NCBI GenBank assembly: GCA_031286695.1
Contig: JAITTY010000005.1
Span: 124,001-188,000 of the forward strand
DNA: 64,000 nt
Direction of reading: 5' to 3'
From: Sphingobacterium sp.
Lineage (GTDB): Bacteria; Bacteroidota; Bacteroidia; Sphingobacteriales; Sphingobacteriaceae
How positions within the stretch are numbered: position 1 is the first letter of the stretch; the number at the start of each line of letters is the position of its first letter. Under the pieces are notes generated by a model, which saw only the letters and a program-made list of their open reading frames with translations, did not search any database and had not been told where the DNA came from. Made by a program: the position numbers and the translations under genes. Positions 1 through 8,209 of this stretch are shown here, piece after piece.

Positions 1-24
1 TGCAGTCTTTAACTGATCACTTGT

Positions 25-510
25 CTATTTTTTTTCAAGTGGCTGTGGCGAGAAAGACTCTTCCAATTGTCTATATATTCGATTCCAGCTAGGATTATTA
101 TCAGCATTCAACTTTGTATATTCTCCACTTTTTGCCTTAATGCTTATTTTAATATCTATTCCATCGTATGGTTGACGCGATTCTTCTTCTTTAGCATCAG
201 CAAATTTTTCCAGATCAATTTTATCCAATAATAAGTTCCATTTGTCTTCCGTATTGGCGTATGATTTTAGGGTACTATGAGCGGTATCAATTGCAGAAAA
301 CAAATGATATACACTATCTCTTGTTATCCTAATCGTATAACCGTTTGAAGGTGTGGCCGTAAATCCACCAATGGTAGAAATTGAAACCGCGGTAATTTCA
401 TTTTTTTTAGTGTTCTCTGCCGTCACCCGATGTGAATTATGGGTACAACTTTGCCATAAGAATAGCTGTCCGACCAAAAGCGAGAGATTTAGAATCAATT
501 TTCTGTCCAT
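25..510 (-). CDS. Small lipoprotein of unknown function
   Basis: This 161-residue protein has a short hydrophobic N-terminus ending at Cys22 (LFLWQSC), followed by a polar stretch. That suggests a signal peptidase II lipoprotein, although the lipobox is loose. The rest is soluble and of mixed alpha/beta character, with 'GYTIRITRDSVYHLF' and a Glu/Asp-rich centre. I do not recognise a named family. It lies 49 bp downstream of the S41 peptidase on the same strand, so the two are probably co-transcribed and this is the last gene. The start is the only Met that keeps the signal sequence. It is a real gene by its signal peptide and spacing, but function is unknown. Confidence 0.6.
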   Translation of the reverse strand: MDRKLILNLSLLVGQLFLWQSCTHNSHRVTAENTKKNEITAVSISTIGGFTATPSNGYTIRITRDSVYHLFSAIDTAHSTLKSYANTEDKWNLLLDKIDLEKFADAKEEESRQPYDGIDIKISIKAKSGEYTKLNADNNPSWNRIYRQLEESFSPQPLEKK

Positions 511-559
511 ATCTTGTTCTATTAAATCTTAACTCCATATTCTTTACCTATTAAACCCA

Positions 560-2083
560 TCAGTTTCCCCGGATTAGCTTTAGAGCCTTTTCAAGATCGC
601 GATCTCTTTTAATTACGATATCCGTAGGATCGTAGTCTACTGGATAATCAGGCATTATACCACGACCGCGAATTGGATTTAGGGCAACCGATTCAACGCG
701 CATCAGGGGAAAGTCTACGACGACCTTTGTGTATGGCAGCGTAAGTGTTTGCATTACCATCCCATTACAGCCTTCTTCATTCCCTGCTGTTTCTCTCCCA
801 ATAAAAGTAACATTTTTGCGCTGTGATTTAAGAGCCGCCGTAAAAAGCGCTCCCGATGAAAACGTAGCGCCATCAATTAAAACATATAAGTCTCCGTCGA
901 AATGATCGTCTGCCGTCAATGGAAAAGGTCCATATATTTTTCCCATCGCAGGTGTAGCTTCCACATGGTACCATCCCCCCTCTTTATCGGTAATTTTATA
1001 GCCTAACAATAAGTTGTTCATCCGTTTCCTGTCAAAATAGGTTGTAGCAGTATTTATAGCGGCACTTGGAAAGCGCGATTTAACATCTCTGACTATACTA
1101 AACGGAGCATCTGCCAGATAAGACAACAATCGGATCGCAACACGGATGTCTCCGCCCGTATTATGTCGCATATCCAAAATCAGATTTTTTATTCCATGCT
1201 CTTTTATCTGATTGAATACCTCCTCATAAACAGTCGTATCCCCATAGGAGAATGGTTTTGTTTCAAATAATGCTGTAGCTGAATCAGCTGAAAATCGAAG
1301 CGCAAGATTTCCGGTATGCTGTGCAAGGGTCCAGTTTTTATAATTATCAAAACCAGGGGCAGTTACATCTTCGAAATCCAAGCTTTTCGTTTCGACAACC
1401 ACATCTTTCCGTATCCCCTGCGCGGTTCGTAGCTGTATTCTGTAAGCCCCTTCCCAATGGTAATATGCATTGCATACATCCTGAAAACCGTCATACTCAC
1501 TTAAAAACAACTCTTTAAATGTTTTATTACAACCGTCCATGGCATAGAGATCAAATCCATGCGCAATAATTTTTTCTGCGGCAACGCCATTTATACCCAT
1601 AATCTCATCGCCGGTGGTCAATACATCTGTTTGATGGAAAGTTACGAATACACGCCCCTTGCTGACAAGAACTTTAAAAGGTAAATGCGCCGGATATAAT
1701 CCTATTGGCTGTTTATACCCTACGGAATGTTTCAATTGCGTATGTCCGCATCTTAACTGGCAGACGAAAGGATAGATCTGTGAAATAAACTCGGGTTCAT
1801 ATAGCGGCTTGACGATCGACAGGTACACTCGCTCATAAGCTTTTTGAAGGCTTTCCGACGAGGCATAATAACCATAGCCGGGGTGTATTTTCAGGATAAC
1901 CGACCAGAGCAAATTTAGATCTGACTGCATGCTTTTTACAGAAAGCTTTGTCGGAATATCGCTTTTTTTGCTCACCTTTTGCCCGTATGCCTGACTTTTA
2001 CCCGACAACGAAAAACCTATAAATAGAATAATCGTCAGCCAACAACCCATTACTTTATAATTTGTGTTCGTTTTCATCGCCAT
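560..2083 (-). CDS. Secreted S41-family peptidase
   Basis: The 507-residue protein begins with a hydrophobic signal segment (about residues 13-32), so it is exported. The middle resembles the PDZ-like region of C-terminal processing peptidases ('GDEIMGINGVAAEKII'). The C-terminal half carries the S41 core: 'ILDMRHNTGGD' and the nucleophile-serine stretch 'GATFSSGALF', followed by 'GRETAGNEEG'. S41 enzymes are serine proteases that cut unfolded or C-terminal substrates in the periplasm. In Bacteroidota many stand-alone members have unknown targets. It heads a two-gene unit with the lipoprotein at 25-510. Met3 is an equally possible start. The family call is secure and the substrate unknown. 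Confidence 0.85.
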   Translation of the reverse strand: MAMKTNTNYKVMGCWLTIILFIGFSLSGKSQAYGQKVSKKSDIPTKLSVKSMQSDLNLLWSVILKIHPGYGYYASSESLQKAYERVYLSIVKPLYEPEFISQIYPFVCQLRCGHTQLKHSVGYKQPIGLYPAHLPFKVLVSKGRVFVTFHQTDVLTTGDEIMGINGVAAEKIIAHGFDLYAMDGCNKTFKELFLSEYDGFQDVCNAYYHWEGAYRIQLRTAQGIRKDVVVETKSLDFEDVTAPGFDNYKNWTLAQHTGNLALRFSADSATALFETKPFSYGDTTVYEEVFNQIKEHGIKNLILDMRHNTGGDIRVAIRLLSYLADAPFSIVRDVKSRFPSAAINTATTYFDRKRMNNLLLGYKITDKEGGWYHVEATPAMGKIYGPFPLTADDHFDGDLYVLIDGATFSSGALFTAALKSQRKNVTFIGRETAGNEEGCNGMVMQTLTLPYTKVVVDFPLMRVESVALNPIRGRGIMPDYPVDYDPTDIVIKRDRDLEKALKLIRGN

Positions 2084-2529
2084 TTAAACAAAGTTAATAA
2101 TCGTTTTATGCTAACAAATATAATTTTAAATTCAAACCCACAGCATGAATAAGATACAAAAACCAACACAAAACCATCCCTTCCTGACTTTGCCCCTATA
2201 CTGATCATCAATGGTGAAAAACACAGAATAGTTGCGAATCTTCCATAGTATCAGCTTGTCTTAGCACTTCTTCCACTTTTACTCCTATATGGCGGAGACT
2301 TGGGTGGCGGTGCAGGAGCTATTGCAGCTTAGAAAAGTATTGTCCCGAGACGTTTAATATTTTTTCATTTCATCCATCAAGCGCCGAAGTCAATAAATTA
2401 AACTGATAAAATTCAAGCGTGGATACCTCATTTTTTTGCTATGGGTGTTTTAAGCTAATTTTTGGTCAATGTTTTGCGGTAATAAATAATGTTTATCAAT
2501 AAAAATCATTTTATTCATTTTCTATCCTA
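2084..2529. other. Divergent intergenic region with short open fragments
   Basis: This 446-bp region separates the leftward S41 peptidase from the rightward gene at 2530. Most is AT-rich and promoter-like. A GC-richer patch at about 2249-2335 is open in one forward frame after a stop at 2246 and would end in the residues GGDLGGGAGAIAA, but it has no start codon. A 19-codon ORF at 2145-2204 lies in a different frame. I see no supported gene. The glycine-rich end could be the remnant of a small secreted peptide gene, but this is weak. Confidence 0.35.
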
Positions 2530-3135
2530 ATGCTTGATAAGTTAACATTTAGATTGATCTATTTATTTTCGATATTGTGGCTCATGTATCTAGTATATAC
2601 AGTTACAATATCTTTTTCTGATCAGCAAAAAATGAAGCAAATATATTGGTATGGAGCTAAAAATATAAGCTCGATTTATAAAGGCTATAAAGCCAGTATT
2701 ATCACAAGATCATATGAACATGAAAACCTAATAATAAAGAGGGATTATGCATTCTTTGGCCAAGGTCTAAATATGTACCTATCAGACGTAGATCGAAAAA
2801 AGGAAATTGTCGACATCACTTTCTTTGTATATGAAAACGATTATCAGCTCTCGAATAACACCATTAGCAGCGCGGTTACAATTCCTTATTTTGGTCTAAG
2901 AAAAGGTGAAAGTTCTGCCAGCCGCTTCCTTCTCTGGCTAGATATTTGGAAATTTAATTATTCCAAAATTATTGCATTTGGCATTTTATTTTGCCCTCTA
3001 CTTCTTGTTTTGCTCTATTTAAAGATTACTGGAAATAAGAAATACAAATTGGAAGATTTTGATACCAAAAATAGGTTTATAAATTATACCTATATCCTGT
3101 TTGCTTTGTGCTTGCTCGTAAATTTCCTCATTTAA
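2530..3135 (+). CDS. Hypothetical membrane protein, three predicted TM segments
   Basis: The 201-residue protein has an N-terminal membrane segment (about residues 9-29), an extracytoplasmic domain of about 115 residues with many Tyr, Ile and Lys, and two C-terminal membrane segments (about 146-166 and 183-201) ending at the last residue. No family is recognised. Base composition is AT-rich compared with the repair and PUL genes further right, matching the neighbouring genes at 3168-4291. It converges on the 3168-3731 gene, with 32 bp between their ends. Its size, topology and position resemble accessory or immunity-type membrane proteins, but that is speculation. Confidence 0.6.
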   Translation: MLDKLTFRLIYLFSILWLMYLVYTVTISFSDQQKMKQIYWYGAKNISSIYKGYKASIITRSYEHENLIIKRDYAFFGQGLNMYLSDVDRKKEIVDITFFVYENDYQLSNNTISSAVTIPYFGLRKGESSASRFLLWLDIWKFNYSKIIAFGILFCPLLLVLLYLKITGNKKYKLEDFDTKNRFINYTYILFALCLLVNFLI

Positions 3136-3167
3136 TCAAACCGAACAACTTCACAGGCCGAAGATTT

Positions 3168-3731
3168 TCACTTTTTTAAATAAGTTAGTTTAATGGTTCC
3201 AGATGGAGATCGTTGCACAGTTCCATCTTTTTTTTCGTAGTTTTTATCAAAATACGGAAGTATTTCTGCCATAAAGTTATCTAACTCTTTTAAATCATTT
3301 ATCATGGAAAAGGGAGTCAATCCACTATTTCCAAATCTCATTTTAATAACTTGATTATTGGTATAGATGCTGACATACTTAAAATTAGGACTTCCATAGA
3401 TCTTAAATTTTAAAATTTCATCAAGCTTCATCTCCCACTTCCTTTTCTTGAATCTGATAGTGAGTTCCAGGTCATTTATTAATATAATCTCCCAGAATTC
3501 ACTCATTTTTTTTCCTAGTATTTTAGCGAGCAACAGACCGACAGACAACCCGGCTAATCCACCTCCTAGAAATACAAAATAGGGTATATTTCTAAATTCT
3601 ACATGATTAATTGAGCGGAAAAGTATAATCGACAATTGACCAAATAGAATTATAAACGGCACAATAGAAAAGCCTATTAGCAATTCTGTTTTCAAGTCAA
3701 CACCTTTAATATAATATTTTAACTGTCTCAT
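3168..3731 (-). CDS. Membrane protein, paralogue of its upstream neighbour
   Basis: The 187-residue protein has two hydrophobic segments (about residues 18-38 and 50-70) and then a cytosolic domain rich in beta-strand and Lys. It aligns by eye with the 3731-4291 product along its whole length. Shared landmarks are 'Y.I.GV..K.E', 'GL.LAKILGKKM' versus 'GLFFARILGKKM', and 'KMRFGNSGLTPFS' versus 'KMRLGTYGLAPYS'. The pair is therefore a tandem duplication. The start overlaps the upstream stop by one base (TAATG), which indicates translational coupling. No named family is recognised. The two-TM-plus-domain layout is reminiscent of small membrane PH-like proteins. Confidence 0.6.
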   Translation of the reverse strand: MRQLKYYIKGVDLKTELLIGFSIVPFIILFGQLSIILFRSINHVEFRNIPYFVFLGGGLAGLSVGLLLAKILGKKMSEFWEIILINDLELTIRFKKRKWEMKLDEILKFKIYGSPNFKYVSIYTNNQVIKMRFGNSGLTPFSMINDLKELDNFMAEILPYFDKNYEKKDGTVQRSPSGTIKLTYLKK

Positions 3732-4291
3732 TACCTTATGTATCTATATTCAAAAACTTTTTTAGGAGTTTCTACTTTTCTGATACTAAAATTGAGCTTA
3801 TTAAAAATTACCTCCATCTCAGCCATCATACGATCCATCGAGTCAATATCTGTAGCTGATGAATATGGAGCTAGCCCATACGTCCCCAGCCGCATTTTAA
3901 ATTTCTGCTGCTCAGACTCAATTTTTAAAAGCCGCATGTTTTTCGCTGTTCCCACCAAAGAAATCAGAGTAATCGAAGAGTATTCAAAGCAATAGGATAA
4001 ATGCCTATCCAACACTTGGATGATGATAGTTTCATCTGAGAATTCAAATAAAAATTCTACTCGCATCTTTTTCCCTAATATTCTGGCAAAAAATAACCCC
4101 AATGCCAATCCTAAAAACATAGCACCGAAGAAAATATAACTTGGTATGTGGATCACAGTATCTATATCGTTTATAATGTAATATAAATAAATGGACACCA
4201 CCCAGATAAAAACAAAGCACAGCCCAAATAAAAAGCTGATTTTCCACTCGATTTTTGAAGGAACTCCTTCAATAGTATATCTTAAATTCAT
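3731..4291 (-). CDS. Membrane protein, first of a tandem pair
   Basis: The 186-residue protein has the same plan as its downstream copy: two membrane segments (about residues 16-37 and 50-70), the basic 'ARILGKKM' loop, then a soluble domain ending with 'KMRLGTYGLAPYS' and a helix. Its ATG overlaps the stop of an upstream open fragment in the form ATGA, so it was probably coupled to a gene that is now truncated. The unit reads leftward and starts just downstream of tRNA-Ser and its terminator. Function is unknown. An immunity-protein role is one possibility given the context of a remnant followed by duplicated small genes. Confidence 0.6.
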   Translation of the reverse strand: MNLRYTIEGVPSKIEWKISFLFGLCFVFIWVVSIYLYYIINDIDTVIHIPSYIFFGAMFLGLALGLFFARILGKKMRVEFLFEFSDETIIIQVLDRHLSYCFEYSSITLISLVGTAKNMRLLKIESEQQKFKMRLGTYGLAPYSSATDIDSMDRMMAEMEVIFNKLNFSIRKVETPKKVFEYRYIR

Positions 4292-4443
4292 GACTTACGT
4301 TCGAACATTATTGATCTGGCTTCTATTTGAGGCAGGAGATCCCGCCGCCAGAAATCTTGATGGTTAGGACTAATAATAGTACTTTGCCGATGATATAGCT
4401 TGACAAAAATAATATCTATCGAACACCTACAATGCTCAATATT
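4288..4443 (-). pseudogene. Open C-terminal fragment without a start codon
   Basis: On the minus strand 51 sense codons run from after a TAA at 4444-4446 to a TGA at 4288-4290. The reading frame has protein-like composition, for example the stretch 'HQDFWRRDLLPQIEARS', in an otherwise AT-rich gap. Its only ATG is 7 codons from the end. The stop overlaps the next gene's start as ATGA, the usual sign of two coupled genes. I infer the 3' end of a gene whose 5' part was lost. The original function cannot be named. Confidence 0.4.
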
Positions 4444-4490
4444 TTATTACATAACCACCTGAAAATAAAAAAGGATTGTTAATATACAAA

Positions 4491-4520
4491 AAAAGAGGGT
4501 CTTTTAGAAAAAGACCCTCT
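4491..4520 (-). terminator. Rho-independent terminator after tRNA-Ser
   Basis: A 12-bp perfect stem (AGAGGGTCTTTT paired with AAAAGACCCTCT, 4494-4505 with 4509-4520) has a three-base loop. On the minus strand it is followed by a run of seven T. It sits three bases past the tRNA 3' end and should end its transcript before the membrane-protein pair. Confidence 0.85.
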
Positions 4521-4523
4521 CAG

Positions 4524-4608
4524 CGGAGAGTGAGGGATTCGAACCCCCGAACCTGTGACAGTTAACGGTTTTCAAGACCGCCGCATTCGACCACTCTGCC
4601 AACTCTCC
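4524..4608 (-). tRNA. tRNA-Ser (anticodon TGA)
   Basis: The minus strand folds as a class II tRNA of about 85 nt. The acceptor stem GGAGAGT pairs with ACTCTCC, the D-arm contains GGCAGAGTGGTCGAATGC, and the anticodon stem GCGGT...ACCGT holds CTTGAAA with anticodon TGA. A long variable arm (about TAACTGTCACAG) precedes the T-arm GGGTTCGAATCCC. The discriminator base is G and CCA is not encoded. The long variable arm and TGA anticodon identify serine. Confidence 0.95.
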
Positions 4609-4663
4609 GCGACAAAAGTACGAATTTTCACTCTCCTACCAAATTTTATTTTATATATTGTGC

Positions 4664-5182
4664 TTATTGAGCTTTTATAAACTGAATATCAGCACTAAAT
4701 TTTACATCGTCGCTCACCATGACGCCACCTGTTTCTAAGGCAGCATTCCAGTTAAGTCCAAATTCTGAACGTTTGATTTTGCCTTCCACAATAAATCCAG
4801 CTTTGGTATTTCCCCAAGGATCTTTTTGGATACCTGCAAATTCTAAATCGAAAGACACTGGTCTAGTGACATCGCGGATTGTCAAATTTCCTTTAATTTC
4901 ATTATTCTCCAAGCTTGTTGCTTCAAATGTAATCGCAGGATATTTCTCCACGTCAAAAAAATCTGCACTTTTTAAATGTCCGTCACGTTGCTCATTACGC
5001 GTATTGATGGATGCGGTGTCAATACTGACTTTTGCAAGCGCGTTTTTAAAATCCTCGCCCTCGGCATCAACATCTATTTTAAAACTGTCAAAGTTTCCTT
5101 TAACGTTTGTAATCATCATGTGTTTTACTTTGAATTCTATCTCGCTGTGTGCAGCGTCTAGTTCCCATTTTCCTTGTGCCAT
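4664..5182 (-). CDS. YceI family lipocalin-like protein
   Basis: The 172-residue protein matches the YceI/polyisoprenoid-binding family in length and motifs. It has 'WELDAAHSEIEFKVKHM' at the N-terminus, 'FDVEKYPAITFEAT', 'GNLTIRDVTRPVSFDLEF' and 'RSEFGLNW' near residue 140. YceI proteins form an 8-strand beta-barrel that binds long isoprenoid chains. Many are periplasmic, but this one lacks an obvious signal peptide and starts directly with MAQGKWELD, so it may be cytosolic, as in many short Bacteroidota YceI proteins. It is a single-gene unit. A Crp/Fnr-like box lies about 63 bp upstream of the start. Confidence 0.9.
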   Translation of the reverse strand: MAQGKWELDAAHSEIEFKVKHMMITNVKGNFDSFKIDVDAEGEDFKNALAKVSIDTASINTRNEQRDGHLKSADFFDVEKYPAITFEATSLENNEIKGNLTIRDVTRPVSFDLEFAGIQKDPWGNTKAGFIVEGKIKRSEFGLNWNAALETGGVMVSDDVKFSADIQFIKAQ

Positions 5183-5214
5183 AATTTTATGTTTTTTCTA
5201 TTTGTTTAACAACA

Positions 5215-5258
5215 CAAAGTTAACAGCAGTTTTATTCATTTTGTTTGACCTAGATCAA
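5215..5258 (-). promoter_or_regulatory. Promoter -7 element with upstream Crp/Fnr-like box (YceI gene)
   Basis: On the minus strand TAACTTTG (5222 down to 5215) is an exact match to the Bacteroidota -7 consensus TAnnTTTG. Upstream, 5245-5258 reads TTGACCTAGATCAA, an inverted repeat one base from the Fnr/Crp-type consensus TTGAT-N4-ATCAA. Its centre lies about 41 bp before the start point expected from the -7 element, the classic position for class II activation. The elements are seen; the regulator is inferred. Confidence 0.5.
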
Positions 5259-5367
5259 TAAAATAATCTTATTGAAAAGCAATCAGTTATTGAAAAACCA
5301 CAAAAAAAAGTAGACGATATTTTGGAAATATAACACAAATGTCTACTTTTGCATTACCGAAAGCGAC

Positions 5368-5441
5368 GCGCCAATAGCTCAGCTGGATAGAGCATCGGTT
5401 TTCTAAACCGACGGTCTCAGGTTCGAATCCTGATTGGCGTA
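5368..5441 (+). tRNA. tRNA-Arg (anticodon TCT)
   Basis: A 74-nt cloverleaf is seen. The acceptor stem GCGCCAA pairs with TTGGCGT (G-U at the first pair). The D-arm is AGCTCAGCTGGATAGAGC, the anticodon stem TCGGT/ACCGA encloses TTTCTAA with anticodon TCT, and the T-arm is CAGGTTCGAATCCTG. The anticodon gives arginine. CCA is not encoded. Confidence 0.95.
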
Positions 5442-5445
5442 CTTA

Positions 5446-5482
5446 AAAGCCCCTTTGTTTAACACAGAGGGGCTTTTTCTTT
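5446..5482 (+). terminator. Rho-independent terminator after tRNA-Arg
   Basis: The stem AAAGCCCCT pairs with AGGGGCTTT around a loop of about 14 bases and is followed by TTCTTT. It begins four bases past the tRNA. The complementary strand also shows a short T run after the hairpin, so it may work in both directions for the convergent GH3 transcript. Confidence 0.8.
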
Positions 5483-5584
5483 AGCTTATTTTACTTTGTC
5501 TCTCCTGTTTTATCACAGCCTCTTCCCAGGTTACTTCATTGGGGAATATCAATCATCAGCTGGATACAATCGAAAAGATCCCAC

Positions 5585-7897
5585 CTATTTCTTAACAAAC
5601 TCACGCACGCGCTCATCTTGAATGACACCCGACCAGTTCAAACCGTAGCCAAAATCGTAAGCATGTCCCGCTTGATCAACATACACCTCCATATCAAAGG
5701 GCACATCCTCAGCTTGCTTTTCTACTGTAGCCATATTCGCAGGCATTTGAACCGGTAATAAACCCGAAGGTTCATATTTTCCAAACATAATATCCAGCAC
5801 AGCCTGCGTCGATACGCCAAAATTTAGGACAATACCAGAAACTTCCTTTTCGAACTCAGCAAATACCATCGGCTTGTTGGCCGTTACGGCAACCAGAACT
5901 GGTTTGTCTTTCATCATAGCCTTTGTATCCAATATGGTCTGCAGATCCATCACATTTGCAGCAGTCACCGTTTTATCTTTATAGGACCTATTCCTAATCG
6001 AAGGATCAATTACGGGATCTCCCGCGGCAATACTTTGCGCACGCGCATTTAAGGCGGTATAAGAGCCGTATTGCAGAGAAATGGGTACGTAGCCATTTCC
6101 TCCATTCTTCCGGTCTCTTTCGCTGTATCCACCTTCTGCACTGATCGGACTCTGCACAAACACAATGGCGAGATCCGCCTCATTGGGCTTATCAGTTACA
6201 TCGGCATATTTACGCAAAAGGTCCATATTGACCGGATAGTCCAATCGTGCCTGTGTATAGTTGCCCCACCAGTCTTTCATTGCTGCTGTATAAATCTTCG
6301 GAACATACACTTTCTTCCTTCCACGAATCGGCAATTGCTGGCCCTCATTCTTTAGCAAAACAATAGACTTTACCTGTGCCTCATACCCCGCCTTCATGTA
6401 ATCTGGATTTCCCACGATGGCACGACTTTCCGCGACATCTAGATATGGATTTTCAAAGAGCCCAACGCGAAATATATTTAGCAGAAGCCTCCGGGCGGAA
6501 GCTTCAAACCTTTGCCGCATAAATTTCTGTCCGTGTTCCTTTACCCCCAACTCATATGCGGCCAGCACCGGAGCTTTATCGTTATTCCCACCAAACTGAT
6601 CCACACCAGCCATTAATGCTTTATAATGACGCTCTGCCACTGAAAGCTGTTCTACCCCCCAGGGTTTACCCGCAAATCCATCTGGCGTGGGGGCTTCATC
6701 TCCGGTTATCAACCAGTCCGAACAGATTACGCCATCATAACCATAGGTACCGCGCAACAAATCTGTCAGCAAATACTTGCTATAGCCATTGCCGACATTT
6801 TCACCATTCTTCTTGTCCTGCCCAAATGAAATCGTATAATACGGCATCACTGCGGCAGCTTTGCTCGTTTTTCCAGCGAGCTGGAATGCGCCGTTGACAA
6901 ATGGCATGATATGTTGCTTCAGATTATCGCCTGGATAAACAGCAAATTTTCCGATAGCCCAGTGACCATCGCGACCACCCTCCTCAGGTCCACCGCTAGG
7001 CCAATGTTTCACCATGGCATTAACACTCTTGTAGCCCCAACCCAGGGCTATTTCATCTTTTCCGCTCGATGTCTGAAAGCCATCAATATAGGCTCTAGCC
7101 ATAGCGGTAGTCAACTCAGGACTCTCCCCAAAAGTCATACCGATACGGTACCAGCGTGGTTCCGTCCCTAAATCTATCTGTGGCGACAATGCTGTCGTAA
7201 TGCCCAATGAACGATATTCCGAAGCGGCCACCTGACCAAAACGCTTAACTATAGCCGGGTCAAATGTCGCTGCCATCGCAAGCCCGTCGGGCCACATCGA
7301 AATTTGACCCCCAGCCCCTGCATTAAACTCTGCACTGACAACAGCATTGTGGCGCGGGTCTGAACTGTTATTCGCTGGAATACCCCAACCTATCCCTTCT
7401 ACGAAGCTTTGCAGCTCGTTGTTCCAGCGAGCCGCAGTTTCCGGATCTTTCACCCCAGTCAATAATACATGCCTGACCCCGTCTTTATCAAGAAATTCGC
7501 GCTGTTGATCTGTGAGGGCCCACGGCGAAACAATACCCTCCTGGTAGTTTTTCCCCTGATAGGTGCCAGCCATAAATCCAAAGGCCGGAGCTGGCAATGC
7601 TTGATGCCGGCTATATAACATAAGTCCAGCAATCTGATCAACAGACAGCTGCGAAGCGAGATCTTTAGCTCGCTCCTCTGGTGTCAAACGCCAATCCTCA
7701 TAACGGTCTAATTTTCCATTCCGATTGAGATCCTTGAACTTCATTCCAGCGACGGTCAGTACTTTTACTCCCGATGTTGCCGAATATCCCAACATAGGAC
7801 CAGATTTATTCTCAACTTTTTGATAGACCTGCCCTTGCGCTGCAAAAGCTAAAAATAGACTGAAAGATGATGCGAAAATTAATTTTTTTGCGTTCAT
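5585..7897 (-). CDS. Secreted glycoside hydrolase family 3 (beta-glucosidase-type)
   Basis: The 770-residue enzyme has a signal peptide (cleavage near residue 22-23) and an EF-hand-like loop 'DLNRNGKLDRYEDWR' at 56-70. The GH3 N-terminal barrel follows with 'EFNAGAGGQISMWPDGLAMAATFD', 'KHWPSGG', and the 'SDW' motif with predicted nucleophile Asp394. A GH3 C-terminal alpha/beta sandwich ('VKSIVLLKNEGQQLPI') and the tail 'DFGYGLNWSG' complete it. GH3 enzymes release terminal beta-linked sugars, here probably in the periplasm. The exact glycan is not readable from sequence. The gene is transcribed divergently from a Nudix/winged-helix regulator, with a 23-bp palindrome in the shared promoter region, so sugar-responsive control is likely. 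Confidence 0.9.
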   Translation of the reverse strand: MNAKKLIFASSFSLFLAFAAQGQVYQKVENKSGPMLGYSATSGVKVLTVAGMKFKDLNRNGKLDRYEDWRLTPEERAKDLASQLSVDQIAGLMLYSRHQALPAPAFGFMAGTYQGKNYQEGIVSPWALTDQQREFLDKDGVRHVLLTGVKDPETAARWNNELQSFVEGIGWGIPANNSSDPRHNAVVSAEFNAGAGGQISMWPDGLAMAATFDPAIVKRFGQVAASEYRSLGITTALSPQIDLGTEPRWYRIGMTFGESPELTTAMARAYIDGFQTSSGKDEIALGWGYKSVNAMVKHWPSGGPEEGGRDGHWAIGKFAVYPGDNLKQHIMPFVNGAFQLAGKTSKAAAVMPYYTISFGQDKKNGENVGNGYSKYLLTDLLRGTYGYDGVICSDWLITGDEAPTPDGFAGKPWGVEQLSVAERHYKALMAGVDQFGGNNDKAPVLAAYELGVKEHGQKFMRQRFEASARRLLLNIFRVGLFENPYLDVAESRAIVGNPDYMKAGYEAQVKSIVLLKNEGQQLPIRGRKKVYVPKIYTAAMKDWWGNYTQARLDYPVNMDLLRKYADVTDKPNEADLAIVFVQSPISAEGGYSERDRKNGGNGYVPISLQYGSYTALNARAQSIAAGDPVIDPSIRNRSYKDKTVTAANVMDLQTILDTKAMMKDKPVLVAVTANKPMVFAEFEKEVSGIVLNFGVSTQAVLDIMFGKYEPSGLLPVQMPANMATVEKQAEDVPFDMEVYVDQAGHAYDFGYGLNWSGVIQDERVREFVKK

Positions 7898-7993
7898 ATA
7901 ATCCTGTTATTTTAATGAATGAATTGTAGTCAAAGCTCTTGCCACAAGCGCAATAAAATATTGGGCGCTGGCATTGTTATAATCAGTTATTAT

Positions 7994-8016
7994 TATTGCT
8001 TCATAATGAAGCAATA
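7994..8016. promoter_or_regulatory. Perfect 23-bp palindrome, candidate operator
   Basis: The arms TATTGCTTCAT and ATGAAGCAATA are exact reverse complements around a single A. The site lies 97 bp upstream of the GH3 start and 193 bp upstream of the regulator start. It is too symmetric to be chance and has no T run, so an operator is more likely than a terminator. The most likely ligand protein is the adjacent Nudix/winged-helix regulator. Confidence 0.6.
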
Positions 8017-8209
8017 CAATTCTACAACCTTTTTATTCAAATACAAAATAAAATCAAGAAAACGACACACAAAACTGATTACCAGTTAATTAATTTAAAC
8101 AAAATGGCTCAAATGTAATTTTTAACGCTGGGGTTTCAAGGAATTTTACCGATCAACCTGTCTGCCATTGGAATATTTTTTTGTAATATTAACCCAAAGA
8201 CAGAAGGAT

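Noticed and set aside
486..505. Match to the iron-box-like motif (GATTTAGAATCAATTTT)
   Set aside because: It lies within the first codons of the 25-510 gene and lacks the right arm, so it is probably chance in AT-rich coding sequence.
2145..2335. Possible small secreted peptide (GGDLGGGAG ending) between 2084 and 2529
   Set aside because: No start codon joins the glycine-rich end, and the ORF at 2145 is in another frame, so a functional precursor gene is not supported.
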